This document shows positions 54,932 through 62,980 of a DNA stretch of 64,000 bases, one piece after another. The position numbers and the translations under genes were made by a program. Under the pieces are notes generated by a model. That model was not told the DNA's origin and did no database searches. It worked only from the letters and a program-made list of their open reading frames with translations. The stretch lies in the NCBI RefSeq assembly GCF_026410195.1, contig NZ_JAPMLM010000061.1, positions 145,400 to 209,399 on the forward strand, in the 5' to 3' direction. The stretch's first letter is position 1. The number at the start of each line of letters is the position of its first letter. The DNA comes from Xanthomarina sp. F2636L. Its GTDB lineage: Bacteria > Bacteroidota > Bacteroidia > Flavobacteriales > Flavobacteriaceae.

Positions 54932-55480
54932 ATGAGTCAAAAAGTGTTACTTAATGCAACAGAGGTAAACATCATTCTTCATAGATTGGCTTGTCAACTA
55001 ATTGAAAAACATAAAGACTTTGCAAATACGGTGTTAATCGGGATTCAGCCAAGAGGTAAGTTTCTAGCAGAACGACTAACAAAAATGCTAAAAGAAGATT
55101 ACAACATAAAAAATGTACATTTAGGACTGTTAGATATTACTTTTTTTAGAGACGATTTTCGAAGAGGTGAAAAAACCCTAGAAGCCAATACTACAGAAAT
55201 TAATTTTTTAGTTGAAGATAAAAACATTGTTTTTATAGACGACGTATTATATACTGGAAGAAGTATTCGTTCTGCCTTAACTGCCATTCAATCTTTTGGA
55301 AGACCTAAGGAAATAGAGCTTCTAACTTTAATAGATAGACGTTTTAGTAGGCATTTGCCCATTCAACCAAACTATAGAGGCAGACAGGTAGATGCTATAA
55401 ATAACGAAAGAGTACAGGTAAACTGGATAGAAAATGACGGAGAAGATGCTGTTTATTTAATTGGAAATATAAATGAATAA
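54932..55480 (+). CDS. pyrR: PyrR: pyrimidine regulator / uracil phosphoribosyltransferase
   Basis: 182 residues of the type I PRTase fold with the PRPP loop VFIDDVLYTGRSIRSAL near 96-112 and IGIQPRGKFLAERL near 36. In Bacillus PyrR binds pyr mRNA and attenuates transcription with UMP; Bacteroidota members keep the fold. It lies 73 bases upstream of pyrB and is probably co-transcribed. The RNA-binding role is not tested by the sequence, as no attenuator was seen. Confidence 0.93.
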   Translation: MSQKVLLNATEVNIILHRLACQLIEKHKDFANTVLIGIQPRGKFLAERLTKMLKEDYNIKNVHLGLLDITFFRDDFRRGEKTLEANTTEINFLVEDKNIVFIDDVLYTGRSIRSALTAIQSFGRPKEIELLTLIDRRFSRHLPIQPNYRGRQVDAINNERVQVNWIENDGEDAVYLIGNINE

Positions 55481-55553
55481 TAATGGTTTTCTGTTTAATA
55501 GTATTTGTTTAAAACCACTTTTTAAACTGTAAACCTTAAACAAAGAATAAAAA

Positions 55554-56483
55554 ATGAGTGAACTAAGTGTCAACCACTTATTAGGAATAAAATATCTTAA
55601 TAAAAAAGATATCGAACTTATTTTTGAAACTGCCGATCATTTTAAAGAAGTGATTAACAGACCTATTAAAAAAGTGCCTTCACTTAGAGATATTACCATT
55701 GCCAACTTATTTTTTGAAAACTCTACTAGAACCAAACTCTCTTTCGAACTTGCTGAGAAAAGACTTTCAGCAGATGTTATTAATTTTTCTGCATCGCAAT
55801 CTTCAGTAAAAAAGGGAGAAACTTTAATAGATACCGTAAACAATATTCTTTCCATGAAAGTGGATATGGTTGTTATGCGTCATCCAAATCCTGGAGCTAG
55901 TGTTTTTTTGTCGCAACATGTTAGTGCTAGTATTATAAATGCTGGAGATGGCGCTCACGAGCATCCTACGCAAGCTTTATTGGATTCTTATTCCATTAGA
56001 GAACGCCTAGGAGAGGTTTCAGGAAAGAACGTAGTAATTGTTGGAGACATTTTACATAGTCGTGTAGCACTTTCAAACATTTATGCACTTAAACTTCAAG
56101 GCGCAAACGTTATGGTTTGTGGACCTAAAACCTTGTTACCAAAACACATAGATAAATTAGGAGTAAAAGTTGAAACCAATTTACGTAAAGCATTGAATTG
56201 GTGCGATGTAGCAAATATGCTTCGTGTTCAAAACGAACGTATGGAAATTAGTTATTTTCCATCCACCAGAGAATATACACAGCAATTTGGTGTTAATAAA
56301 ACCTTATTGGATTCTTTAGATAAGAAAATTACCATCATGCATCCAGGTCCTATAAACCGAGGAGTAGAAATAACTAGTGATGTGGCCGATTCTAAACAAG
56401 CCATAATTTTAGATCAAGTTCAAAATGGCGTAGCTGTTAGGATGGCTGTAATTTATTTATTAGCTTCAAAAATTAAACAATAA
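55554..56483 (+). CDS. pyrB: Aspartate carbamoyltransferase catalytic subunit
   Basis: 309 residues. Carbamoyl-phosphate loop FFENSTRTKLSFE near 52, KKGETLIDT near 83, HPTQALLD near 138, and HPGPINRG near 263. It makes carbamoyl aspartate, the committed step of pyrimidine synthesis. No pyrI regulatory subunit is adjacent. pyrR is upstream; an unknown gene starts 12 bases downstream. Confidence 0.95.
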   Translation: MSELSVNHLLGIKYLNKKDIELIFETADHFKEVINRPIKKVPSLRDITIANLFFENSTRTKLSFELAEKRLSADVINFSASQSSVKKGETLIDTVNNILSMKVDMVVMRHPNPGASVFLSQHVSASIINAGDGAHEHPTQALLDSYSIRERLGEVSGKNVVIVGDILHSRVALSNIYALKLQGANVMVCGPKTLLPKHIDKLGVKVETNLRKALNWCDVANMLRVQNERMEISYFPSTREYTQQFGVNKTLLDSLDKKITIMHPGPINRGVEITSDVADSKQAIILDQVQNGVAVRMAVIYLLASKIKQ

Positions 56484-56495
56484 AACTATTAACGT

Positions 56496-56828
56496 ATGAT
56501 TATAGATAAAGAAGGTAATATTACAATTATTACTCAGGAAAAAGCATCTGTTATCGAATTGGTAAAAAAAATAAATGTGGTTTACAAACGATATGAAAAT
56601 GATAATATCATTGTTTCGTTAACTAGTTTAAAGCCTATTTCTTTACAGGAAATTATTGAATTTTTACAGCTTTCTAACACTCATAGAAAATCTAAACATT
56701 CTTTTGTTGTTGTATCAGATAAAGTTAATTTGGATGACATGCCAGACGAAATTGTTGTAGTACCAACCATTCAAGAAGCTCATGATATTATTGAAATGGA
56801 AGAAATGGAACGCGATTTAGGGATTTAA
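56496..56828 (+). CDS. Unknown small protein between pyrB and rnz (often labelled ribonuclease Z)
   Basis: 110 residues with alternating strands and helices; SFVVVSDKVNLDDMPDEIVVVPTIQEAHDIIEMEEMERDLG is a strand, loop, helix end. It resembles a STAS / SpoIIAA-like fold. The catalytic motif of RNase Z is absent, so a ribonuclease name would be a carry-over from its neighbour. It is 12 bases after pyrB and 63 before rnz, likely co-expressed. Function unknown. Confidence 0.75.
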   Translation: MIIDKEGNITIITQEKASVIELVKKINVVYKRYENDNIIVSLTSLKPISLQEIIEFLQLSNTHRKSKHSFVVVSDKVNLDDMPDEIVVVPTIQEAHDIIEMEEMERDLGI

Positions 56829-56891
56829 TTGTTTAGTGTTCGGCTGTTATTTCGACAACTAAATAATAAATAACTACAACATATATCAAAA

Positions 56892-57797
56892 ATGAAGCTC
56901 ACTATATTAGGTTGCCATAGCGCAACTCCTCGTGTTAATACCAATCCAACTTCTCAAGTATTAGAAATAAATAATCACATATTTTTAATAGATTGTGGAG
57001 AAGGAACTCAAGTGGAATTGCGTAGAAATAAAGTGAAGTTTAACCGAATTAAGCATATTTTTATTTCGCATTTACATGGGGATCATTATTTTGGACTGAT
57101 AGGATTAATTTCTACTTTTAGATTATTAACACGTGAAACCGAACTACATATTTATGCTCCAAAAGGATTAAAGGAACTTATTACACTTCAAATGAAATTA
57201 GCTAGCTCCTGGACTAATTATTTGCTTATTTTTCATGAACTGACTTCTAAAGAATCTGAATTAATTTTTGAAGATGATACAGTGGAAGTCCATACCATTC
57301 CTTTAGACCATAGAATTTATACCAATGGATTTCTATTTAAAGAAAAACCAGGTTTAAGAAAACTAGATATAAATGCTGCTTTAAATGTAGATATTGATAT
57401 GGCTTATTTTAATAAACTGAAACAAGGCTTTGATGTTGTTAATGAGAAAGGGGAATTAATTAAAAATGATACAGTTACTAAAGATCCAGTAAAACCTAAA
57501 AGCTATGCCTTTTGTAGCGATACAGCCTATAATGAAAGTGTAATAGATGTTATTAAAGGAACAACGGTATTGTATCATGAATCAACCTTTCTAGACAAAC
57601 ATGAAAAGTTAACCAAACCAACTAAACACAGTACAGCTAAACAAGCGGCAAGTATTGCTAAACAAGCCGAAGTTGGTACGTTAGTCCTAGGTCATTTTTC
57701 TACTCGCTACGATAATTTAAACGACTTTAAAATTGAGGCTCAAACTGTTTTTAAGAATGTAGAATTAGCACAAGATGGTAAAAAGTTTATATTTTAA
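56892..57797 (+). CDS. rnz: Ribonuclease Z (tRNA 3' processing)
   Basis: 301 residues, the short RNase Z form. The metallo-beta-lactamase motif HLHGDHYFGL is at about 60-69; further ligands lie in FCSDTAY near 211 and VLGHFSTRY near 266. The exosite region is in the middle third. It removes the 3' trailer of pre-tRNAs. The stop overlaps that of the convergent 137-residue gene by 4 bases. Confidence 0.94.
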   Translation: MKLTILGCHSATPRVNTNPTSQVLEINNHIFLIDCGEGTQVELRRNKVKFNRIKHIFISHLHGDHYFGLIGLISTFRLLTRETELHIYAPKGLKELITLQMKLASSWTNYLLIFHELTSKESELIFEDDTVEVHTIPLDHRIYTNGFLFKEKPGLRKLDINAALNVDIDMAYFNKLKQGFDVVNEKGELIKNDTVTKDPVKPKSYAFCSDTAYNESVIDVIKGTTVLYHESTFLDKHEKLTKPTKHSTAKQAASIAKQAEVGTLVLGHFSTRYDNLNDFKIEAQTVFKNVELAQDGKKFIF

Positions 57798-58207
57798 ACA
57801 AACTCTTCTAGGTTTAAAATCCACTCCATACCCTCGCTTAAGGATTTACAACGTTTCACGCTATTTTTAGAAAAATGTTTTTCAAGCGTTGCGTTTTTAA
57901 AACCAAACTCATTATAAGTAACAAGAGCACTAGCAACTATAAAATTATATTCTTGATAAAAATTAATCCATAATTGAGGTTCTATAGAATAAGAATTCAC
58001 TTTATTAGAAAGAAAAGCAACTTTAAAATCATCGCCATAATGTTCAGCTATAGCAGAGATAACAAGTTCAATTTTTTCCCAATCAAAATGGATGCCTTCA
58101 TGTAATTCAGAGATAATTATTCTATCTAAAAAGAAGAAGGTACCAAAAGAAAACTCTATTTTTGAGCTAGGAAGTAGGTTAAAATATTTACTATTTTCAA
58201 ATGTCAT
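57794..58207 (-). CDS. Unknown protein, possibly STAS/SpoIIAA-like
   Basis: 137 residues, no signal or membrane segment. Predicted alternating strands and helices (FGTFFFLDRIIISELHEGIHFDWEKIELVISAIAEHYG...VAFLSNKVNSYSIEPQLWINFYQ) resemble the SpoIIAA-like family of Bacteroidota, but the match is weak. It is convergent with rnz and divergent from pdxH, with an 81-base intergenic region holding two inverted repeats. Confidence 0.65.
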   Translation of the reverse strand: MTFENSKYFNLLPSSKIEFSFGTFFFLDRIIISELHEGIHFDWEKIELVISAIAEHYGDDFKVAFLSNKVNSYSIEPQLWINFYQEYNFIVASALVTYNEFGFKNATLEKHFSKNSVKRCKSLSEGMEWILNLEEFV

Positions 58208-58218
58208 TAGGGGGAAAA

Positions 58219-58261
58219 ATTTCTTAAATTTATAAGAAATAGTTTATTTACAAAAGTAAAT
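58219..58261. promoter_or_regulatory. Two inverted repeats between divergent genes
   Basis: A perfect 8-bp dyad ATTTCTTA / TAAGAAAT (58219-58226 and 58233-58240) and a 6-bp dyad ATTTAC / GTAAAT (58246-58251 and 58256-58261), between the 137-residue gene and pdxH. No T-run; operators are more likely than terminators. Confidence 0.45.
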
Positions 58262-58288
58262 TCACTTTAAAAGCTAAATAATATTATA

Positions 58289-58936
58289 ATGAATACAGAT
58301 TTAGGTAATTACAGGAAGTCGTACGAGAAAAATGAACTGTTATTAGAAAACGCTCCAGAAAATCCTATGGAATTATTTCAAAAATGGTTTTTTGAAGTGG
58401 ATAAGTTTTTTCCCGAAATAGAAACAAATGCCATGACAATATCTACCTATGGTCAAGATGGATTTCCAAAAAACAGAGTGGTACTACTTAAAAAGTTTAC
58501 TTACGAAGGGTTTATTTTTTACACCAATTATAATAGTGAAAAAGGAAAAGCTATAAAAAACAATCCAAATGTATGTTTATCGTTTTTCTGGCATGGAGCA
58601 GAAAGACAAATCATTATTAAAGGAAAAGCAAAAAAAATTGCTGAAAATTTAAGTGATGGTTATTTTGAATCCAGACCTCGAGGTAGTCAATTAGGTGCCA
58701 TTGTTTCAAACCAAAGTGACATTTTAGAGAGTAGGGACGCATTAGAACAAAAATTAGTTGCTCTAGAAAAAAAGTATGAAGGGAAAGAGATTCCAAGACC
58801 ATCTTTTTGGGGAGGGTTTATAGTAGAGCCTGTGGAGATTGAATTTTGGCAGGGAAGACCTAATAGACTGCATGACAGAATCCGTTATTCTTTAACTTCT
58901 GATTACGATTGGTCCAAAAACCGTTTATCTCCATAA
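58289..58936 (+). CDS. pdxH: Pyridoxamine 5'-phosphate oxidase
   Basis: 215 residues, the usual length. FMN-site signatures RVVLLKKFTYEGFIFYTNYNSEKGK near 70-94, SFFWHGAERQIIIKGKA near 99-115, and the C-terminal FWQGRPNRLHDRIRY near 190-205. It oxidises PNP/PMP to PLP with oxygen. No other vitamin B6 gene is near. A repeat-rich gap follows. Confidence 0.95.
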   Translation: MNTDLGNYRKSYEKNELLLENAPENPMELFQKWFFEVDKFFPEIETNAMTISTYGQDGFPKNRVVLLKKFTYEGFIFYTNYNSEKGKAIKNNPNVCLSFFWHGAERQIIIKGKAKKIAENLSDGYFESRPRGSQLGAIVSNQSDILESRDALEQKLVALEKKYEGKEIPRPSFWGGFIVEPVEIEFWQGRPNRLHDRIRYSLTSDYDWSKNRLSP

Positions 58937-58942
58937 TTTTAA

Positions 58943-59035
58943 CGATGAAATACATGTTTTTGCTATATCAAAATGCATTTCATCGATTAAATGAAAATAA
59001 AACCGATTAAATACATGTAGTTTATCGATTTTAAC
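58943..59035. repeat. Cluster of CGAT[GT]AAAT repeats upstream of the CAP lipoprotein
   Basis: CGATGAAATACATGT (58943-58957) recurs with one mismatch at 59004-59018 in direct orientation. Between them the palindrome ATTTCATCGATTAAAT (58977-58992) contains one inverted and one direct copy; TTTATCGATTTTAA follows at 59021-59034. At least four copies sit in ~95 bases. Confidence 0.75.
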
Positions 59036-59101
59036 ATCTCTTTAACAGTTTTTTCTAATTAGGATTTTAAATTAGCAGTACCAAATCTAAATTACCTAAC
59101 A

Positions 59102-59596
59102 ATGAAAAAGCCTACTTTACTACCAGTAATGGTATTATTTGCCTTGCTGTCATTTTCCTGCTCAACGGATAACCTAGATGAAACAGCAAACAATGTAAAT
59201 TCTAACCTTGTAGTTCCTGAAACTAAAGTTATTGAAATTGAAATTGTAGAATTGATTAATGACTACAGATTAAGCATTGGATTAAATCCGCTTGATAATA
59301 TGGAGGTTATTAAATCTCAAGCTTATAGTCATACTGACTATATGATAGAAAAAGATAACGTATCTCATGATAATTTTTACCAACGTAAAACCTATTTGGT
59401 AAATCATGTTGGAGCCAATAAAGTGTCAGAGAATGTTGCTTACGGGTTTACATCGGCAGAGTCTGTTGTAAACGCATGGTTAAATAGCCCTGGCCATAAA
59501 GAAAATATTGAAGGAGATTTTACAAACTTTGATATTTCAGCTGAGAAAAATAGCAATGGCAAATGGTATTATACAAATATCTTTGTGAAAAAATAA
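59102..59596 (+). CDS. CAP/SCP-PR1 domain lipoprotein
   Basis: 164 residues; lipobox FSC near 20 (LLSFSCSTDN). A compact bacterial CAP domain follows (~50-164): INDYRLSIGLNPL, SHTDYMIEKDNVSHDNF with the histidines of the CAP cavity, SENVAYG, VNAWLNSPGHKENIEGDF. Bacterial CAP proteins often bind metals or lipids; role unknown. Single gene, preceded by a repeat cluster and followed by a terminator. The sequence further on repeats its own 3' flank. Confidence 0.88.
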   Translation: MKKPTLLPVMVLFALLSFSCSTDNLDETANNVNSNLVVPETKVIEIEIVELINDYRLSIGLNPLDNMEVIKSQAYSHTDYMIEKDNVSHDNFYQRKTYLVNHVGANKVSENVAYGFTSAESVVNAWLNSPGHKENIEGDFTNFDISAEKNSNGKWYYTNIFVKK

Positions 59597-59673
59597 TTTT
59601 TAGGAAAAATTAAAATTAATATGTAAGCTATATTTATTTTAAGTTATAATCTACAACTGATTAATAGCAATTT

Positions 59674-59713
59674 AAAACCACTTTTCTATTTAAAATAGAA
59701 GAGTGGTTTTTTT
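59674..59713 (+). terminator. Terminator of the CAP lipoprotein gene
   Basis: AAAACCACT and TTCTATTT pair with AAATAGAA and AGTGGTTTT around one bulge, followed by Ts. Confidence 0.85.
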
Positions 59714-59965
59714 ATAATTTGGTTTGAACAACTAAAAAGAATTTTATTCTTTATCTTATTTAAGAGATTTCCTTTCGGTTTATTTAAATAAGCCAATATG
59801 TTCAGTTTCTAACTACGATTGCATCTTAAATTAGCTCTAAACCGATTTAATTAGCATGTTTTTTTACCATATTATAATATAGTCGAAAACATAGTTTTAG
59901 ATTTCTTTACTGTCTTTTCTGAAAACTAAATTACTTTTTCCTATTACTAAAGGTTGTGAAATTTA

Positions 59966-59990
59966 AAAGCCACTCTAGGTGAGTGGCTTT
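59966..59990. terminator. Orphan 10-bp hairpin
   Basis: AAAGCCACTC (59966-59975) pairs perfectly with GAGTGGCTTT (59981-59990), loop TAGGT. No long T-run follows on the plus strand; on the minus strand it is followed by TAAATT. Confidence 0.5.
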
Positions 59991-60110
59991 AAGGTAATAA
60001 GACTATTGTTAGGAAGGTTTAATATGTAAGCTATAAATATTAAAAATACTAAATCTTATTACACTATAATCTTTACTTTTTGTAAGCATTAAATAGCTTA
60101 AAGAAGTATA

Positions 60111-62030
60111 TTATTGCTCATTATCTGATAGAATAATAAATTTTGAACGTCTATTTTCTTGGTGTTGAGCTTCTGTACATTTAACTCCATTAGAACAATC
60201 GTTAACCAATCTAGTTTCTCCGTATCCAATAGCACTTTCAATTCTATCCTGAGCAATGTTTCTGGAGAATAAATAATCTCTAGTAGATTTTGCTCTTCTA
60301 TCTGAAAGTTTCATGTTATAACTATCTGATCCACGACTGTCTGTATGAGATTCAATTTTAATAATCATATTTGGATGTTCTCTCATAACAGAAACAATGT
60401 TTTCAAGCTCGTAAGCTGCATCTGGTCTAATATCCCATTTGTCAAAATTGAAGAATATAGGGTTGATTACAATTTCGTTATCGTTAATAAGTGGTATTAA
60501 GAATAAATCGGCTTCATGTACTTTTTCATGTTCTTCAGTAGTTTCTAAAGCAACTAAAGCATCTTTATAATCTGGTTTGCTACCAAGTATTTTGTATTGT
60601 TTATTACAGTCTACATCGTAGGTATATTCACCCATTTCATTTGTAGTGATTTCACCAACAATTTTACCAGATTCATCGATAAGTTGAACCGTTGTTAATG
60701 GTAATGGTTCTAGTGTTTTACTGTTTCTTGCTATACCTTTTACTTCTTGCTTGCAATCAAAAACGGTAAATTCGTAAATATCGTCGCTTCCTTTTCCATC
60801 TAATCTGTTAGAAGAGAAATATCCTTCTTTAGTTTCAGAATCTATATAGAAAGCAAAATCGTCGTAACCACTATTGTAAGGTGCTCCTAAATTGACAGCT
60901 TCAGCATTTTCATCTTTAATAATATCAGATTTATAAATATCTAATAGTCCAAGATTTAAAAAGCCATCTGAAGAGAAATATAAAGTACTATCTTTTGCTA
61001 CAAAAGGAAAACCTTCACGACCTTCTGTATTAATTTTTGGTCCAAGGTTATAAACCTCTCCATAGCTATCATTTCCTTTTAATTCTACTCTATATAAATC
61101 TGTTTGTCCAAGACCACCATCGCGATCTGATGTAAAATATAAAGTTTTATTATCTGGACTTAGAGCAGGGTGGTAGGTGGAAAAATTGTCGCTATTAATA
61201 GGCAGTTCAACAATATTAGACCACGTACTATCTACTAAAGTTGCTTTATAAATTTTTAATTGAACCGTACCTTCTTTATCTGTTCGTGCTCTATTTCTTT
61301 TGCCAACATTCATTCTTGAGAAATACATGGTGTTACCATCATTGGTTAACACAGCATCTGCTGAGTGTAAGTTGTCTCTGCGTACACCTTCAAAAGATAA
61401 TTTTTTTATATCTGTTACTTCTTTTTTACCATCTGTAGTAGAAATAGTTCCTTGATAAAGGTCTAAAAATGGCTCGTTATTCCATTTGTAGATATCATTT
61501 TTTGTGTCTCTAGATGAAGCAAAATAAATGGTGTTACCATTAATAAAGGCACCATAATCTGAATAATTAGAATTGATTGGAAGATTATTTACTTTTACAT
61601 AAGTCCCTTCAGTTGAAGAAAGTTTATCATAAAAATTTAAATTATGATCTTTTGCTTTTCTAGAACGACTGTCATTATTTTGTTTTTCTTTAAACGTTTC
61701 TAACCATTTATCGGCTTCTTGGTAATTTTTTATACTACGTTGTGTTTGTATGTATTTGTATATGTACTCTGGGCTCACTTTAGAATACTTTTCTAAAGCT
61801 TTACCATACCAAATGGCAGCCTGTTTGGAGTCTGAGTTATAATAATAACAATCTCCTAATCTAGTAAGCACATGCTCGCTATCAACGCCATTATTTACTG
61901 CTTCTTGATATAATTCAGCAGCTTTTAAATAAGCATAATTGTCAAAAAATTTATCAGCCACCTTTTCTTGTGAAAAAAGAAAAGTACTACTTAATGCAAT
62001 TATAATTGTGTATAAGACTTTTGTTTTCAT
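60111..62030 (-). CDS. OmpA-family protein with TPR, PD40 propeller and CarboxypepD_reg domains (PorE-like)
   Basis: 639 residues; signal peptide (TFLFSQ). TPR-like helices at ~25-115, WD40/PD40 beta-propeller blades at ~140-420 (ALSPDNKTLYFTSDRDGGLGQTDLYRV and similar), a CarboxypepD_reg-like domain at ~425-505, and a C-terminal OmpA peptidoglycan-binding domain at ~515-635 (NFDKWDIRPDA...ESHTDSRGSDSYNMKLSDRRAKS). This is the layout of PorE and relatives. It lies 11 bases downstream of a PorP/SprF-like gene. It likely links an outer-membrane complex to peptidoglycan. Confidence 0.9.
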   Translation of the reverse strand: MKTKVLYTIIIALSSTFLFSQEKVADKFFDNYAYLKAAELYQEAVNNGVDSEHVLTRLGDCYYYNSDSKQAAIWYGKALEKYSKVSPEYIYKYIQTQRSIKNYQEADKWLETFKEKQNNDSRSRKAKDHNLNFYDKLSSTEGTYVKVNNLPINSNYSDYGAFINGNTIYFASSRDTKNDIYKWNNEPFLDLYQGTISTTDGKKEVTDIKKLSFEGVRRDNLHSADAVLTNDGNTMYFSRMNVGKRNRARTDKEGTVQLKIYKATLVDSTWSNIVELPINSDNFSTYHPALSPDNKTLYFTSDRDGGLGQTDLYRVELKGNDSYGEVYNLGPKINTEGREGFPFVAKDSTLYFSSDGFLNLGLLDIYKSDIIKDENAEAVNLGAPYNSGYDDFAFYIDSETKEGYFSSNRLDGKGSDDIYEFTVFDCKQEVKGIARNSKTLEPLPLTTVQLIDESGKIVGEITTNEMGEYTYDVDCNKQYKILGSKPDYKDALVALETTEEHEKVHEADLFLIPLINDNEIVINPIFFNFDKWDIRPDAAYELENIVSVMREHPNMIIKIESHTDSRGSDSYNMKLSDRRAKSTRDYLFSRNIAQDRIESAIGYGETRLVNDCSNGVKCTEAQHQENRRSKFIILSDNEQ

Positions 62031-62041
62031 GCTGTTATATT

Positions 62042-62968
62042 TTAGAAGTATCTAGGGGATTTAATTCGTTTCGGTTTAAATAATTCGAACATGATTAAAA
62101 TTTCATGTGTTCCACCTGTATAATCATTGAGTTCAGAAAGAGGGTATTCGTAAGCATATCCTATTCTAAATTGTCTTGAAACCTGAAAATCAGCTAAACC
62201 GCCAAGAGCAGATGTGTTCTCGTTAATTCTATATCCAGCTCCAAGCCAGAATTTTTCATAAAATAAAAAGTTCGCCGTGACATCGTAAGATATAGGAGCT
62301 CCATTAGTAGCTTTAACTAAAAAGGCTGGTTTTAACTTGGTATTTTCGCTAAGTGTAAAAACATAACCTCCAGTAAAATAGTAGCTCACACGTTCTAGTG
62401 CAGCAATGTCTTGATTGTTTCCACCTTTGGTGTAATCCGTATTTAGAATTCTTGGAGCAGAAAGACCCAAATACCACATTTGTGAATGCCAATAAACACC
62501 AGCACCAATATTTGGACTCCATCTATCTTCAACACCATAAATATTTGGGTCTTGCCCATCTGGATCAATGGCGTTTCTGTCTAAACTATAACTAGTAAAC
62601 CCACCTTTAATACCAAAGGCTAGTTTTGTTTTTTCACCAGTCTGAATAGTATAAGAAAAATCTCCATATAGATAAGAAAAGCGTTCATCACCTAATTTAT
62701 CGTTAATAAAAGATAATCCTATACCAATTTTTTCATTTCTTAATGGTGAATTAACCGAAAGCGTTTGTGTAATAGGACCTCCATCAAAGCCAACCCATTG
62801 ACTTCTGTGTAGGGCAACTACACTTAAAGTCTCTCGGCTTCCTGCATAAGCAGGGTTTATTGAGATGGTATTATACATATATTGAGTAAACTGTGGTAAT
62901 TGTTGAGCAATTCCAACCGTACAACTCAATAGAGCCAACGCAACTATGTAATGTTTAATAAGTTTCAT
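62042..62968 (-). CDS. PorP/SprF family type IX secretion outer-membrane protein
   Basis: 308 residues; signal peptide (GIAQQ). QQLPQFTQYMYNTISINPAYAGSRETLSVVALHRSQWVGFDGGP is the PorP/SprF signature; the rest is barrel-like. SprF-type partners are needed for export or attachment of the large adhesin encoded next to them. Here the gliding-motility CTD protein is 12 bases upstream and the OmpA/TPR protein 11 bases downstream, making a cognate three-gene set. Confidence 0.92.
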   Translation of the reverse strand: MKLIKHYIVALALLSCTVGIAQQLPQFTQYMYNTISINPAYAGSRETLSVVALHRSQWVGFDGGPITQTLSVNSPLRNEKIGIGLSFINDKLGDERFSYLYGDFSYTIQTGEKTKLAFGIKGGFTSYSLDRNAIDPDGQDPNIYGVEDRWSPNIGAGVYWHSQMWYLGLSAPRILNTDYTKGGNNQDIAALERVSYYFTGGYVFTLSENTKLKPAFLVKATNGAPISYDVTANFLFYEKFWLGAGYRINENTSALGGLADFQVSRQFRIGYAYEYPLSELNDYTGGTHEILIMFELFKPKRIKSPRYF

Positions 62969-62980
62969 AGGTTATAGTAT

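Larger units (their letters stand above)
59597..60110. other. Intergenic region with two hairpins and a duplicated flank
   Basis: 514 bases without a supported gene. It holds the CAP terminator (59674-59713), an orphan 10-bp hairpin (59966-59990) and two copies of a 17-base sequence, TTAATATGTAAGCTATA (59616-59632 and 60019-60035), each preceded by TTAGGAA. It could be a decayed duplicate of the CAP gene's 3' flank or could hold a small RNA. Confidence 0.5.

Noticed and set aside
56496..56828. Annotation as ribonuclease Z
   Set aside because: The HxHxDH motif is absent; the true rnz is the next gene.
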